A stretch of 25,764 nucleotides of DNA from Gemmatimonadota bacterium. Lineage in GTDB: Bacteria > 4572-55 > J002. Where the stretch lies: contig RFFQ01000128.1 in NCBI GenBank assembly GCA_003697105.1, positions 1-25,764 of the forward strand, given 5' to 3'. The notes beneath the pieces are model-generated. The model did not search any database. It was not told the origin of the DNA and was given only the letters and a program-made list of their open reading frames with translations. Below are positions 8,219 to 15,303 of this stretch, piece after piece (position 1 is the stretch's first letter; every line of letters begins with the position of its first letter). The position numbers and the translations under genes were made by a program.

Positions 8219-9070
8219 CTAAACCCAATCCTCAAATTGGTGTTGGATCACCTGAATAGACGCGTCATCAAAGCGGCCGCCACCATGGGTGACACCCGGA
8301 GCAATTTCCAGTGATCCTGCCGGCATTCGGTCAACTAGTTGTTGGGCTAACTCTTTGGAAATAAAAGGGTCATCCTCCCCGAGCATGAGGTGGTAACGGC
8401 GGGGGAACTGTACCTCATGTGCCCGGTACAGCGGATTCCGCGCACCCAAATGAAAAATATTACCATGCCCAATCAGCCCCACCAACCGGTGACCCAACAG
8501 CTGATTGATAAAGGCATAACTGGCGAGCATGACGCCAAAGCTAATGCCGATCAAACCGATTTGGGTGGGGTCGATCTGCCCGTAACGCGGCAAAACCCGC
8601 TCGATTAAATTATGTAAATCTTGAACAACCAAATCAAAATAGATGCCGTAATCAAATGAACGAACGCCGGCGAGTTTTAAGCGCTGCTGAATGTGCGCCA
8701 ACGCCACCGGTTTACCACCGGTAATACTCCGGCTACCCCCAAAAGGGGCATCCAGCCCCACCCATGCGATACCCATATCCAACACCGGCTTAATCTGAAA
8801 AAAGCTGTACTGGATAGGCGCACCAATCCCCTGTAAACTCAATACAACCGGTATATTACCTGCCCGGGGCGGATATGCTAGATAGACATCATAATTCGCC
8901 AGAGATTGATCCAATGCCGGATTATGGGTGACCGCCCGGGGATGAAGAATACGCAGGTGACGTAAGGTGTATCCCCACCATTCGCGGGAATCCAGTTCCT
9001 GAACCTGAAATCGGGCGGGCGACTTGATGGAAGGAATTGCCGTCATTCGGTTTTTCAGAATGCTTTCCAT
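8219..9070 (-). CDS. Alpha/beta hydrolase
   Basis: The 283-residue protein shows the alpha/beta hydrolase triad. The nucleophile is Ser177 in GISFG. The acid is probably Asp233 or Asp234 in LGEDDPF, where the residue before PF is in the usual place for these enzymes. The base is His262 in GVTHGGG. The early beta-strand block (IPVVLSLQGIGAP) provides the oxyanion-hole region, and LDAPFGGSRS resembles the acetyl xylan esterase/dienelactone hydrolase side of the superfamily. It has no signal peptide, so it acts in the cytoplasm. Its start overlaps the end of the biotin carboxylase gene by 16 bases, with AAGGAG upstream of the ATG at 9070. A second ATG at 9046 is less well supported. The overlap suggests co-translation. 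The substrate is unknown. Confidence 0.8.
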   Translation of the reverse strand: MESILKNRMTAIPSIKSPARFQVQELDSREWWGYTLRHLRILHPRAVTHNPALDQSLANYDVYLAYPPRAGNIPVVLSLQGIGAPIQYSFFQIKPVLDMGIAWVGLDAPFGGSRSITGGKPVALAHIQQRLKLAGVRSFDYGIYFDLVVQDLHNLIERVLPRYGQIDPTQIGLIGISFGVMLASYAFINQLLGHRLVGLIGHGNIFHLGARNPLYRAHEVQFPRRYHLMLGEDDPFISKELAQQLVDRMPAGSLEIAPGVTHGGGRFDDASIQVIQHQFEDWV

Positions 9071-10536
9071 GGGCTATACACATCTCCTTCTTCAGAAACA
9101 TCACCGGAATGAACCACAGACGTATCCCGGTAGAGTTCACCGATAACAGCCGTGATCAGAACTTCATCCGTCAATTCCGGGGGTTTTGCTTGCCAGTTCT
9201 CAAAATGGCGTGCGATAAAATCGGTGGTGGTCTCCCCAGAGTGAAACGCCGGGTGGTCCACCACAGCCCGTAAAAAGGGGATATTATGCTTTACTCCAGA
9301 AATAATGTAGTGATCCAGGGCCCATTTCAGCCGCTCAATGCAAATCTCCCGGGTCATCCCGTAAACGGTCAATTTTGCCATCATCGGATCATAATAGGGA
9401 GTAACCTCCATTCCGGCGCGAATCCCAATGTCATTGCGAATGTGAATCCCTTCCGGGGGGATAAACAGGTGCAAAACACCGGTTGAAGGCAGGAAATTAT
9501 TCTCGGCATCTTCCGCGTAAATCCGCACTTCGATGGCATGTCCCCGCTGGATAACCTGCTCCTGCTGAAAGGGTAACGGTTGTCCATCCGCCACTAAAAT
9601 TTGCAAATAGACCAGATCAATACGGGTGGTTTGCTCGGTCACGCAGTGCTCCACTTGTAAGCGTGTATTCATTTCCAAAAAGTAATAACTGCCATCTTCG
9701 CCATAAACAAACTCAACCGTACCGGCGTTATAGTAGTTTACGGCATTTGCCGCTTGGATTGCAATTTGCCCCATTTCTGCCCGTTTTTCTGGGGTAAGGG
9801 CGGTGGAAGGAGTTTCTTCCAGTACTTTTTGGTGGCGTCGTTGGATGGAGCACTCGCGCTCAAATAGGTGAAAGGTGTTACCATGCTGATCGGCGATGAT
9901 CTGAAATTCGATATGGCGCGGATTAACGATGTATTTTTCAAGGAAGATCGCATCATCTCCAAATGCGTTAAGAGCTTCTCGTTTAGCGCCATCAACCGCA
10001 TCGGCTAACTCCGCGGGGTCATGCACAATGCGCATTCCTTTCCCACCACCGCCTGCGGCGGCTTTGACCATCACGGGATAACCGATTTTGTCTGCTTCCG
10101 CCACGAATTTTTCGATGGATTGGTCGGTGCCATAATATCCCGGCACAACCGGCACACCGGCACGTTCCATTGTGGATTTTGCGGCGATTTTATTCCCCAT
10201 CAGCCGGATCGATTCTGGTGAGGGTCCAATGAACGTGATACCGGCATCCGCACAGGCTTGTGCGAAATCCGCATTTTCTGAGAGGAAACCGTAGCCGGGA
10301 TGAATGGCTTCCGCACCCGACTGGCGGGCTGCCGCTAGGATACGATCCATATTCAGGTAGCTTTCGGTGGCAGGTGCCGCACCAATAAAAACCGCCTCAT
10401 CTGCCCGAATCACATGCAATGCTTGCCGGTCTGCCTCCGAAAAAACTGCTACCGTTTTGATGCCCATCTCTTGGCACGCTTGAATCACCCGTACCGCAAT
10501 TTCACCTCGATTTGCAATCAAAATTTTAGAAAACAT
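9055..10536 (-). CDS. accC: Biotin carboxylase subunit of an acyl-CoA or pyruvate carboxylase
   Basis: The 493-residue ATP-grasp enzyme carboxylates biotin on a carrier protein. Visible motifs are the N-terminal KILIANRGEIAVR, AIHPGYGFLSEN (79-90), the glycine-rich ATP loop KAAAGGGGKGMR (158-169), ECSIQRRHQK (228-237), EMNTRLQVEH (288-297) and RIYAEDAENNFLPSTG (338-353). The family usually reads VEHPVTE after EMNTR; here it is VEHCVTE, and the following residues are QTTRIDLV instead of a glycine-containing turn. The enzyme is about 40 residues longer than E. coli AccC. The tail ends in SPWKAF, which recalls the SPWK endings of acyl-CoA carboxylase alpha chains. No biotin carrier or carboxyltransferase gene is nearby, so the acceptor is unknown. 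The start has GAGGT five bases upstream. Confidence 0.92.
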   Translation of the reverse strand: MFSKILIANRGEIAVRVIQACQEMGIKTVAVFSEADRQALHVIRADEAVFIGAAPATESYLNMDRILAAARQSGAEAIHPGYGFLSENADFAQACADAGITFIGPSPESIRLMGNKIAAKSTMERAGVPVVPGYYGTDQSIEKFVAEADKIGYPVMVKAAAGGGGKGMRIVHDPAELADAVDGAKREALNAFGDDAIFLEKYIVNPRHIEFQIIADQHGNTFHLFERECSIQRRHQKVLEETPSTALTPEKRAEMGQIAIQAANAVNYYNAGTVEFVYGEDGSYYFLEMNTRLQVEHCVTEQTTRIDLVYLQILVADGQPLPFQQEQVIQRGHAIEVRIYAEDAENNFLPSTGVLHLFIPPEGIHIRNDIGIRAGMEVTPYYDPMMAKLTVYGMTREICIERLKWALDHYIISGVKHNIPFLRAVVDHPAFHSGETTTDFIARHFENWQAKPPELTDEVLITAVIGELYRDTSVVHSGDVSEEGDVYSPWKAF

Positions 10537-10593
10537 AGTTACCTCGATCTGTATAAAGTCCAGTTAAAGCAAACGTTGACGTTTCGAAAACTC

Positions 10594-10610
10594 AAAAGCC
10601 TCTTGCTTTT
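10594..10610 (-). terminator. Weak hairpin after the propeller gene
   Basis: On the minus strand AAAAGC-loop-GCTTTT forms just at and after the stop codon of the propeller gene and is followed by GAGTTTTCG. A second small repeat (AAACG/CGTTT) lies at 10571-10584, nearer the biotin carboxylase start. The stem is short, so partial termination is the most that can be inferred. Confidence 0.3.
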
Positions 10611-13600
10611 ATTTGAGGAGCAACATGCGCCGACTCTGGGAAAAATCCGGTGCTTGCAAGCGATAAACATAAATTCCGGAAGGCAGGCTCTCATCCGGCG
10701 TCCAACTGACCTCATGATAACCTGCTTCGCGCCAGCCATCCACAAGGGTTTCCACCAATCGTCCTTGTACATCAAAAACATCCAATTTGATGGCGGATGT
10801 GGTAGGTAATCCAAAGCGGAGGATTGTAGTTGGATTAAAAGGGTTCGGGTAGTTTTGGCTCAGGGAATAGGTACGTGGCACCTGAACTTCCGCTGGCGTC
10901 GTGGGTACATCTGTAATGGTATTGATACCCAAAAGGAGTACATTGTCCAGTTGGTGAGCATTGGTGGTATTGCTTGTAGTTGCCGTGAAGCCAAAATAGC
11001 CATCAAAGGGGACATAATCCGTCAGACGATAGTCAAAACGTTGTTCGCCATCCCAAAACACGCGAACGTATCCGTCAAAGAAATCAATAACAACATGGTG
11101 CCATTGATCGTCTTCCAGTGCGCCATCTGGGGCTTGCCATGCCGCTAAATGGTTATCCGTGCGATTAAAAATGAAGGCGATGTGTTCCTCTGAAGGGTCA
11201 TGCAACCCAGCGGTTAGCTCTGTATCAAATTCGATGGCGTACCCTTGGGTGTTGTAAAAATCCAGGGTGGGACCCCCTAACGCCGGGTAATTAAAGTAGG
11301 GTACAAATCCGAAGGTCATCCCTTCTCCCCCAGAACCACCGCCGAGCCGCAAGTCAAAACGAGCTTGGAAACGGTCTATCAAAAACCGCTGTTCGGAGAG
11401 GTAAATACGCCCCCGTTGCGCCCGATCCGGCGGCGTTAGCCAAAGGATATTCTGGGTGTCATCCCAAAACACATCATCAGAAAGATAAAACATTTCCGGG
11501 TCAAACCGGGAAAAATCACTCTGCCATAAAATAGTGGTACCGGAATCTACAACAGTTAATTGGACGGGCACTGTAATCACCGTCTCATCGGAATCGTTAC
11601 TGGTGATGGCCAACGTCGTGGTATAGACATCCGGGGTAAGCGATTCAGCGGAAAGGAGTAAGGGTACATTTAGGGTTTCAAAGGGATTGATGCTATCTGC
11701 CGGAGCCATAGGTGTGAGCCAATCCACCTCACTGATGACCTCAAATTCAAGCAGTTGTGTACCTGAATTTGAAAGCCGGATCATTTCGGTAGCGGTCTGG
11801 TACTGCGGTAATGCCAGCTGAATTTCGGACCGGTCTATCTCGATGTCGGCATAGCCGGTCGTGGGCAATTCCGCCTGATACACACCGCGTCCGTGAGTTG
11901 CCGCCCGAATATATTTGACGTCATCGGACTCAAAATAGTCAAAATCCAGAACGGGTACCATCGGGATGCCCGTCTCGCGCGTCCACGTTTGCCCCCCATC
12001 ATGGGAATAGTACACCCCGATGTCCGTTCCTAAAAGCCAGAAGTTGGGGTCTGCCCGGTCAATATAAAATGTGTTGCAGGGAATGTTGGGCATATCGCCA
12101 CTGACGTTGTGCCAGCTTTCGCCTAAGTTGGTGGAACGGTAAAGCTTATCGCCCTCATAAAACCCAGAAAAGGTGATAAACAACGTATTTTCATCCCATG
12201 GATGGAACACGGCGCGGGTGATATTGCGCCCCGGTAAACCAGACCCACGAGCAGACCACGTTTGTCCGCCATCACTGGTAATTTGTGGACGCTGGCTACC
12301 TTGAGCCACCAACAGATGATTCGGATTCACCGGACTTTGCGCCATTTGAGAAATGGCATTTTCAAACTCCAAATCGCCCATGGCTTGCCAACTATTTCCG
12401 CGATTGGTGGAACGATAGGGTTTACTCGTGGCGCTGTAAATGATGTTGTTATCCCACGGATGCATAAAATAGGGTGCAATCCAAGCTTTTGGTTCGTTAC
12501 CGGGGATCCGGATGGCGGAAAAACTGCCCGGCAAACCCCGGTTGTTACTGCGCACCAGCCCACCATTTTGGCTGGACATGTACACATAATTTGGGTTGGT
12601 ATGATCCACAAAATTATCCATCCCGTCACCCCCGTAGGAATTGGGCCACTCCGTTTCCCCCTGATCAAAGGTATGAAAACTACCGTTATCCTGAGCACCA
12701 CCGTACATCACATCCGCATCGGACGGACTCGACGACATTCGATAAAATTGTAAGGTACGGATACCGTTGTTGCGGTGTTCCCAATTCAGACCCCCATCCA
12801 AACTCTGGTAAACTCCGCCATCACAACCCACGTAGATAATGTCGGGATCGGATAGGGAATAAGCAATTTGGTGATAATCGACGTGCATTGGGCTACCCCA
12901 ATACGGGTCATCGGAGCCGGGGATCGTTACCGGAGTGAAATTGATGCCATCGGTGGTTTCCCGCAAGATATTGGTCAACAAAAAGGCATGATTGGCATCA
13001 TTTGGGCTGACACCAATATCGAGGTCATACCATCCCTGCTCGCCACTATCCACATAGAAAATCTGCTCCCAACTGAGACCATCATTGATGGTTTTGTACA
13101 CTCCCACCTGGTTTTGCCAGTGTATCGCCAGATAGATCGTGGTAAGATTCCCATCATAATGGAGGGCTAAGTGCATCCGGGTCAACCAGTCGTATTCTGA
13201 AGGGGCGGGCAACCCGGTATTTTGTTCAATCCACGTTTCACCGTGATCATTGGATACCTGAAATCCATTTCGTGAAACGGCATAAACCCGACCTTCCCGT
13301 CCGGGATGTGTGAGCACATCCAGACCATTTACCGCCTCAATCACACGTTGCCAATTTTCTCCGGCATCAACACTACGCCAAATACCGGGTTGGTCACCTG
13401 TAAACAGCGAGGCATAGACAATATCACTATCAAATGGATCGACGGCAACCCCAGAAAAGCGTGTCTGGATACCAAAATCATCTTGCCCAACAAAACGCCA
13501 CGTTTCCCCCAAGTCCTCAGATTTATACATCCCGTGCCCATCATAAGAGTAGCCATTATAAGACGGTTCACCGGTTCCGGCATAGATCACATCGGGATTT

Positions 13601-14085
13601 TGCGGATCGAAAGCAATTGCGCCAAAAGTCAGGGATTCCAAATGAACACCCACATCTGCCCATGATTCACCCCCGTCAACGGTCTTCCAAATACCACCAC
13701 TAGCAGACCCCACAAATGCGATGTTTGGATCCACCGGATGCACGCCCAAACCACGCACCCGCCCGCTGTTGATCCCCCAATGGGGTTGCATCGAACCTAC
13801 ACCAGAAGGACCCACGTTTGTCCATTCCAATTCACGCGGATGGATCCGGCGCGATTCTTTCGCCAATTCCTGATCCCGTACCTGCCAGTAAATATCCACC
13901 GGAATAGAACCATCTTCCATCTGCCGAATCCGGTGAAATTCGTAGTAACGAATAAATGATTTCCGCTCCTTGACTTCATCTGGAAACCGGTCCCAATCAA
14001 TTTGATACTGTGCGAAAACAACCGTTGTAAAAAGCACCATCAGGAACGAAATCATGCCTGTAAGCCATATATTATATCTAATCAT
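10609..14085 (-). CDS. Large secreted Asp-box beta-propeller protein with lectin-like and sorting domains
   Basis: The protein has 1,158 residues from the ATG at 14085, chosen because AAAGAGG precedes it and a signal peptide follows at once (MIRYNIWLTGMISFLMVLF, cleaved near VFAQ). Residues about 85-745 form a sortilin/sialidase-like beta-propeller with ten Asp-box motifs (S/T-x-D/N-x-G-x-x-W), for example TVDGGESW, SEDLGETW, SLDGGLNW and SHDGGQTW. An Ig-like domain lies at about 745-848 (SNSGTQLLEF, TLAITSNDSDET). A concanavalin-like lectin domain lies at about 853-1054 (GGEGMTFGFVPY, GYAIEFDTE, WHHVVIDFFDGYVRVFWDG). The FlgD-like sorting domain, 1072-1158, has NYPNPFNPTTI, VFDVQGRLV and terminal RRMLLLK. 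No sialidase catalytic residues were identified, so binding or adhesion is more likely than hydrolysis. An extension from an ATG at 14157 would only translate the repeat array. Confidence 0.9.
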   Translation of the reverse strand: MIRYNIWLTGMISFLMVLFTTVVFAQYQIDWDRFPDEVKERKSFIRYYEFHRIRQMEDGSIPVDIYWQVRDQELAKESRRIHPRELEWTNVGPSGVGSMQPHWGINSGRVRGLGVHPVDPNIAFVGSASGGIWKTVDGGESWADVGVHLESLTFGAIAFDPQNPDVIYAGTGEPSYNGYSYDGHGMYKSEDLGETWRFVGQDDFGIQTRFSGVAVDPFDSDIVYASLFTGDQPGIWRSVDAGENWQRVIEAVNGLDVLTHPGREGRVYAVSRNGFQVSNDHGETWIEQNTGLPAPSEYDWLTRMHLALHYDGNLTTIYLAIHWQNQVGVYKTINDGLSWEQIFYVDSGEQGWYDLDIGVSPNDANHAFLLTNILRETTDGINFTPVTIPGSDDPYWGSPMHVDYHQIAYSLSDPDIIYVGCDGGVYQSLDGGLNWEHRNNGIRTLQFYRMSSSPSDADVMYGGAQDNGSFHTFDQGETEWPNSYGGDGMDNFVDHTNPNYVYMSSQNGGLVRSNNRGLPGSFSAIRIPGNEPKAWIAPYFMHPWDNNIIYSATSKPYRSTNRGNSWQAMGDLEFENAISQMAQSPVNPNHLLVAQGSQRPQITSDGGQTWSARGSGLPGRNITRAVFHPWDENTLFITFSGFYEGDKLYRSTNLGESWHNVSGDMPNIPCNTFYIDRADPNFWLLGTDIGVYYSHDGGQTWTRETGIPMVPVLDFDYFESDDVKYIRAATHGRGVYQAELPTTGYADIEIDRSEIQLALPQYQTATEMIRLSNSGTQLLEFEVISEVDWLTPMAPADSINPFETLNVPLLLSAESLTPDVYTTTLAITSNDSDETVITVPVQLTVVDSGTTILWQSDFSRFDPEMFYLSDDVFWDDTQNILWLTPPDRAQRGRIYLSEQRFLIDRFQARFDLRLGGGSGGEGMTFGFVPYFNYPALGGPTLDFYNTQGYAIEFDTELTAGLHDPSEEHIAFIFNRTDNHLAAWQAPDGALEDDQWHHVVIDFFDGYVRVFWDGEQRFDYRLTDYVPFDGYFGFTATTSNTTNAHQLDNVLLLGINTITDVPTTPAEVQVPRTYSLSQNYPNPFNPTTILRFGLPTTSAIKLDVFDVQGRLVETLVDGWREAGYHEVSWTPDESLPSGIYVYRLQAPDFSQSRRMLLLK

Positions 14086-14099
14086 AAGAACCTCTTTGT

Positions 14100-14240
14100 G
14101 AGTTTGGGAGTTTGACAAGTTCATGAGTTCGTGAGTTTGGGAGTTTGACGAGTTCATGAGTTTGGGAGTTTGACGAGTTCATGAGTTTGGGAGTTTGACA
14201 AGTTCATGAGTTTGTGAGTTTGGGAGTTTGACGAGTTCGT
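14100..14240. repeat. Tandem repeat A: five 25-bp units built from octamers
   Basis: Five copies of a 25-bp unit (GAGTTTGGGAGTTTGAC, then A or G, then AGTTCAT) stand at 14100-14124, 14133-14157, 14158-14182, 14183-14207 and 14216-14240. Two 8-bp spacers, GAGTTCGT (14125-14132) and GAGTTTGT (14208-14215), are themselves variants of the octamer inside the unit. The array ends 14 bases upstream of the propeller gene's start codon, where its leader or promoter would be expected. On the minus strand it is open and reads as Asn-Ser-Gln-Thr-His strings, which could be mistaken for an N-terminal extension. Confidence 0.95.
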
Positions 14241-14243
14241 GCT

Positions 14244-14404
14244 CCTTCATCCTTCCGCCTTCATCCTTCATCCTTCCACCTTCATCCTTCATCCTTCCGT
14301 CTTCATCCTTCATCCTTCCGCCTTCATCCTTCATCCTTCCGCCTTCATCCTTCATCCTTCCGCCTTCATCCTTCCGCCTTCATCCTTCCGCCTTCATCCT
14401 TCAT
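14244..14404. repeat. Tandem repeat B: 23 uninterrupted heptamers
   Basis: The stretch 14244-14404 divides exactly into 23 heptamers in register: fifteen CCTTCAT (one as TCTTCAT), seven CCTTCCG and one CCTTCCA. Much of the array follows a 21-bp super-unit, CCTTCAT-CCTTCAT-CCTTCCG, but near 14356-14390 the order becomes strict alternation of CCTTCCG and CCTTCAT. It starts three bases after repeat A. On the minus strand it encodes Met-Lys-Asp-Glu-Gly-Gly-Arg heptads, and it supplies the last residues and the stop codon of the small membrane protein gene. It lacks unique spacers, so it is not a CRISPR. Confidence 0.96.
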
Positions 14405-14749
14405 CTTATAGTGGGCTTTCATCGTTTGAGTTTGAAAGAGAAAAGCAGAAGCAAATGTCACCAACGCCACCCCACTCAGGATCAGGATCATTCGCAACCA
14501 GGGCAATTGCCACTTCAGGCGAAATACCATCAACTGGTACGCGGTGATAACCCACTCCACACTGGCAAGAATCAGGGCAACCTGAACCACGCGGGCAACC
14601 AGCGGACGCCGAAAAAATAAACTGATTAGCAATAAAAGGCTAACCAGCACGAATCCCATCAAACCTTCCCGCATAAAATGCGCTCCGATGACGAGTAAAC
14701 TCAATACAATAGGAATAAATTGCAAAATCAATAAGAGCGTTTTTTTCAT
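14366..14749 (-). CDS. Small four-helix membrane protein with repeat-derived C-terminal tail
   Basis: From the ATG at 14749 the protein has 127 residues and four hydrophobic helices, at about 3-24, 28-46, 54-74 and 84-107 (for example LVIGAHFMREGLMGFVLVSL and VVQVALILASVEWVITAY). The start overlaps the stop of the CYTH gene (ATGA at 14746-14749), with GGGAG just upstream. An ATG four codons earlier is less likely. The RRPLVARVVQ-x-AL-x-x-x-x-EWV region looks like a conserved membrane family of unknown function, from memory only. The last dozen or so residues (KMKDEGGRMKAEG) are translated from heptamer array B, and the TGA lies inside it, so the native end may have been lost or replaced. No function can be given beyond likely partnership with the CYTH protein. 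Confidence 0.72.
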   Translation of the reverse strand: MKKTLLLILQFIPIVLSLLVIGAHFMREGLMGFVLVSLLLLISLFFRRPLVARVVQVALILASVEWVITAYQLMVFRLKWQLPWLRMILILSGVALVTFASAFLFQTQTMKAHYKMKDEGGRMKAEG

Positions 14750-15216
14750 AAAGACTCCCATGTGGTAAAAGGATGTTGAACTAAATAGGAATTAAAATAA
14801 CGAGGATCACCGGTTACTTCTTGCCCGACCCATGAGGGCAACCTGAGGGGTTGGTCCAGATAATTCACCTCTACTTCAGCCAGAATAAGACCTTGATTTT
14901 GCCCTTCAAACACATCGATTTCCCAGATCAATCCGTCCACCTCCAAGCGGTAACGGGTTTTTTCCAACGGGAGATGTTCACATAGTTGCATTAACTCCCG
15001 GGCATCGGCGATTGGAATCTCATACTCAAATTCCAGACGGGAGGCTCCCCGACTCTTCCCTTTGATTGCCAAATATGCCGTATTAGCCACGATCCGAACC
15101 CGGACAGTTCGTTCGGGCTGGGTGGAAATATAGCCCTGTTGCAAATATTGTCCAGTGGCTTCTGACCGCCACTCATTGCCAGTGACTAAAAATTTACGTT
15201 CAATTTCAGTTGCCAT
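14746..15216 (-). CDS. CYTH-domain protein (triphosphatase-like)
   Basis: The 156-residue protein is a single CYTH domain, the triphosphate-tunnel fold shared by CyaB adenylate cyclases, thiamine triphosphatases and inorganic triphosphatases. The signature E-x-E-x-K is Glu4, Glu6 and Lys8 in EIERKFLV. Further tunnel residues are RVRIV (about 39-43), LAIKGKSRG (Lys and Arg), EFEYEIP, KTRYRLEVDGLIWEIDVF and LAEVEV near 113-118. This length and the QGYIS-x-x-x-x-x-TVRVR block fit short bacterial CYTH proteins, which mostly hydrolyse inorganic tripolyphosphate with Mg or Mn. Adenylate cyclase activity cannot be ruled out. No CHAD domain is present. It is translationally coupled (ATGA) to the small membrane protein downstream. 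AGAAGG lies about five bases before the start. Confidence 0.88.
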   Translation of the reverse strand: MATEIERKFLVTGNEWRSEATGQYLQQGYISTQPERTVRVRIVANTAYLAIKGKSRGASRLEFEYEIPIADARELMQLCEHLPLEKTRYRLEVDGLIWEIDVFEGQNQGLILAEVEVNYLDQPLRLPSWVGQEVTGDPRYFNSYLVQHPFTTWESL

Positions 15217-15236
15217 TTAGCCTTCTCTTGACTATC

Positions 15237-15252
15237 GCCGCAAGTTTGCGGC
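15237..15252. repeat. Short perfect hairpin between two minus-strand genes
   Basis: GCCGCAA and TTGCGGC form a 16-base perfect inverted repeat. It lies between the stop of the 337-residue protein gene (15304) and the CYTH start (15216). There is no T-run on either side, so it is more likely an mRNA-stabilising or attenuating hairpin than a terminator. Confidence 0.5.
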
Positions 15253-15303
15253 ATAATAGAATGAATGTGCGAAAAGCAAGATGTCGTGACATAACCGGAC
15301 AGA

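Noticed and set aside
14086-14157. N-terminal extension of the propeller protein from an ATG at 14157
   Set aside because: The extra 24 residues come from tandem repeat A. The ATG at 14085 has AAAGAGG upstream and is followed by a signal peptide.
14100-14404. CRISPR array
   Set aside because: The repeats are contiguous 7-, 8- and 25-bp units without unique spacers, and no cas genes are present.
14228-14620. Plus-strand frames rich in Ser-Phe-Ile-Leu-Pro-Pro-Ser
   Set aside because: They are translations of heptamer array B, whose 21-bp super-unit keeps several frames open. They continue antisense to the membrane protein gene.
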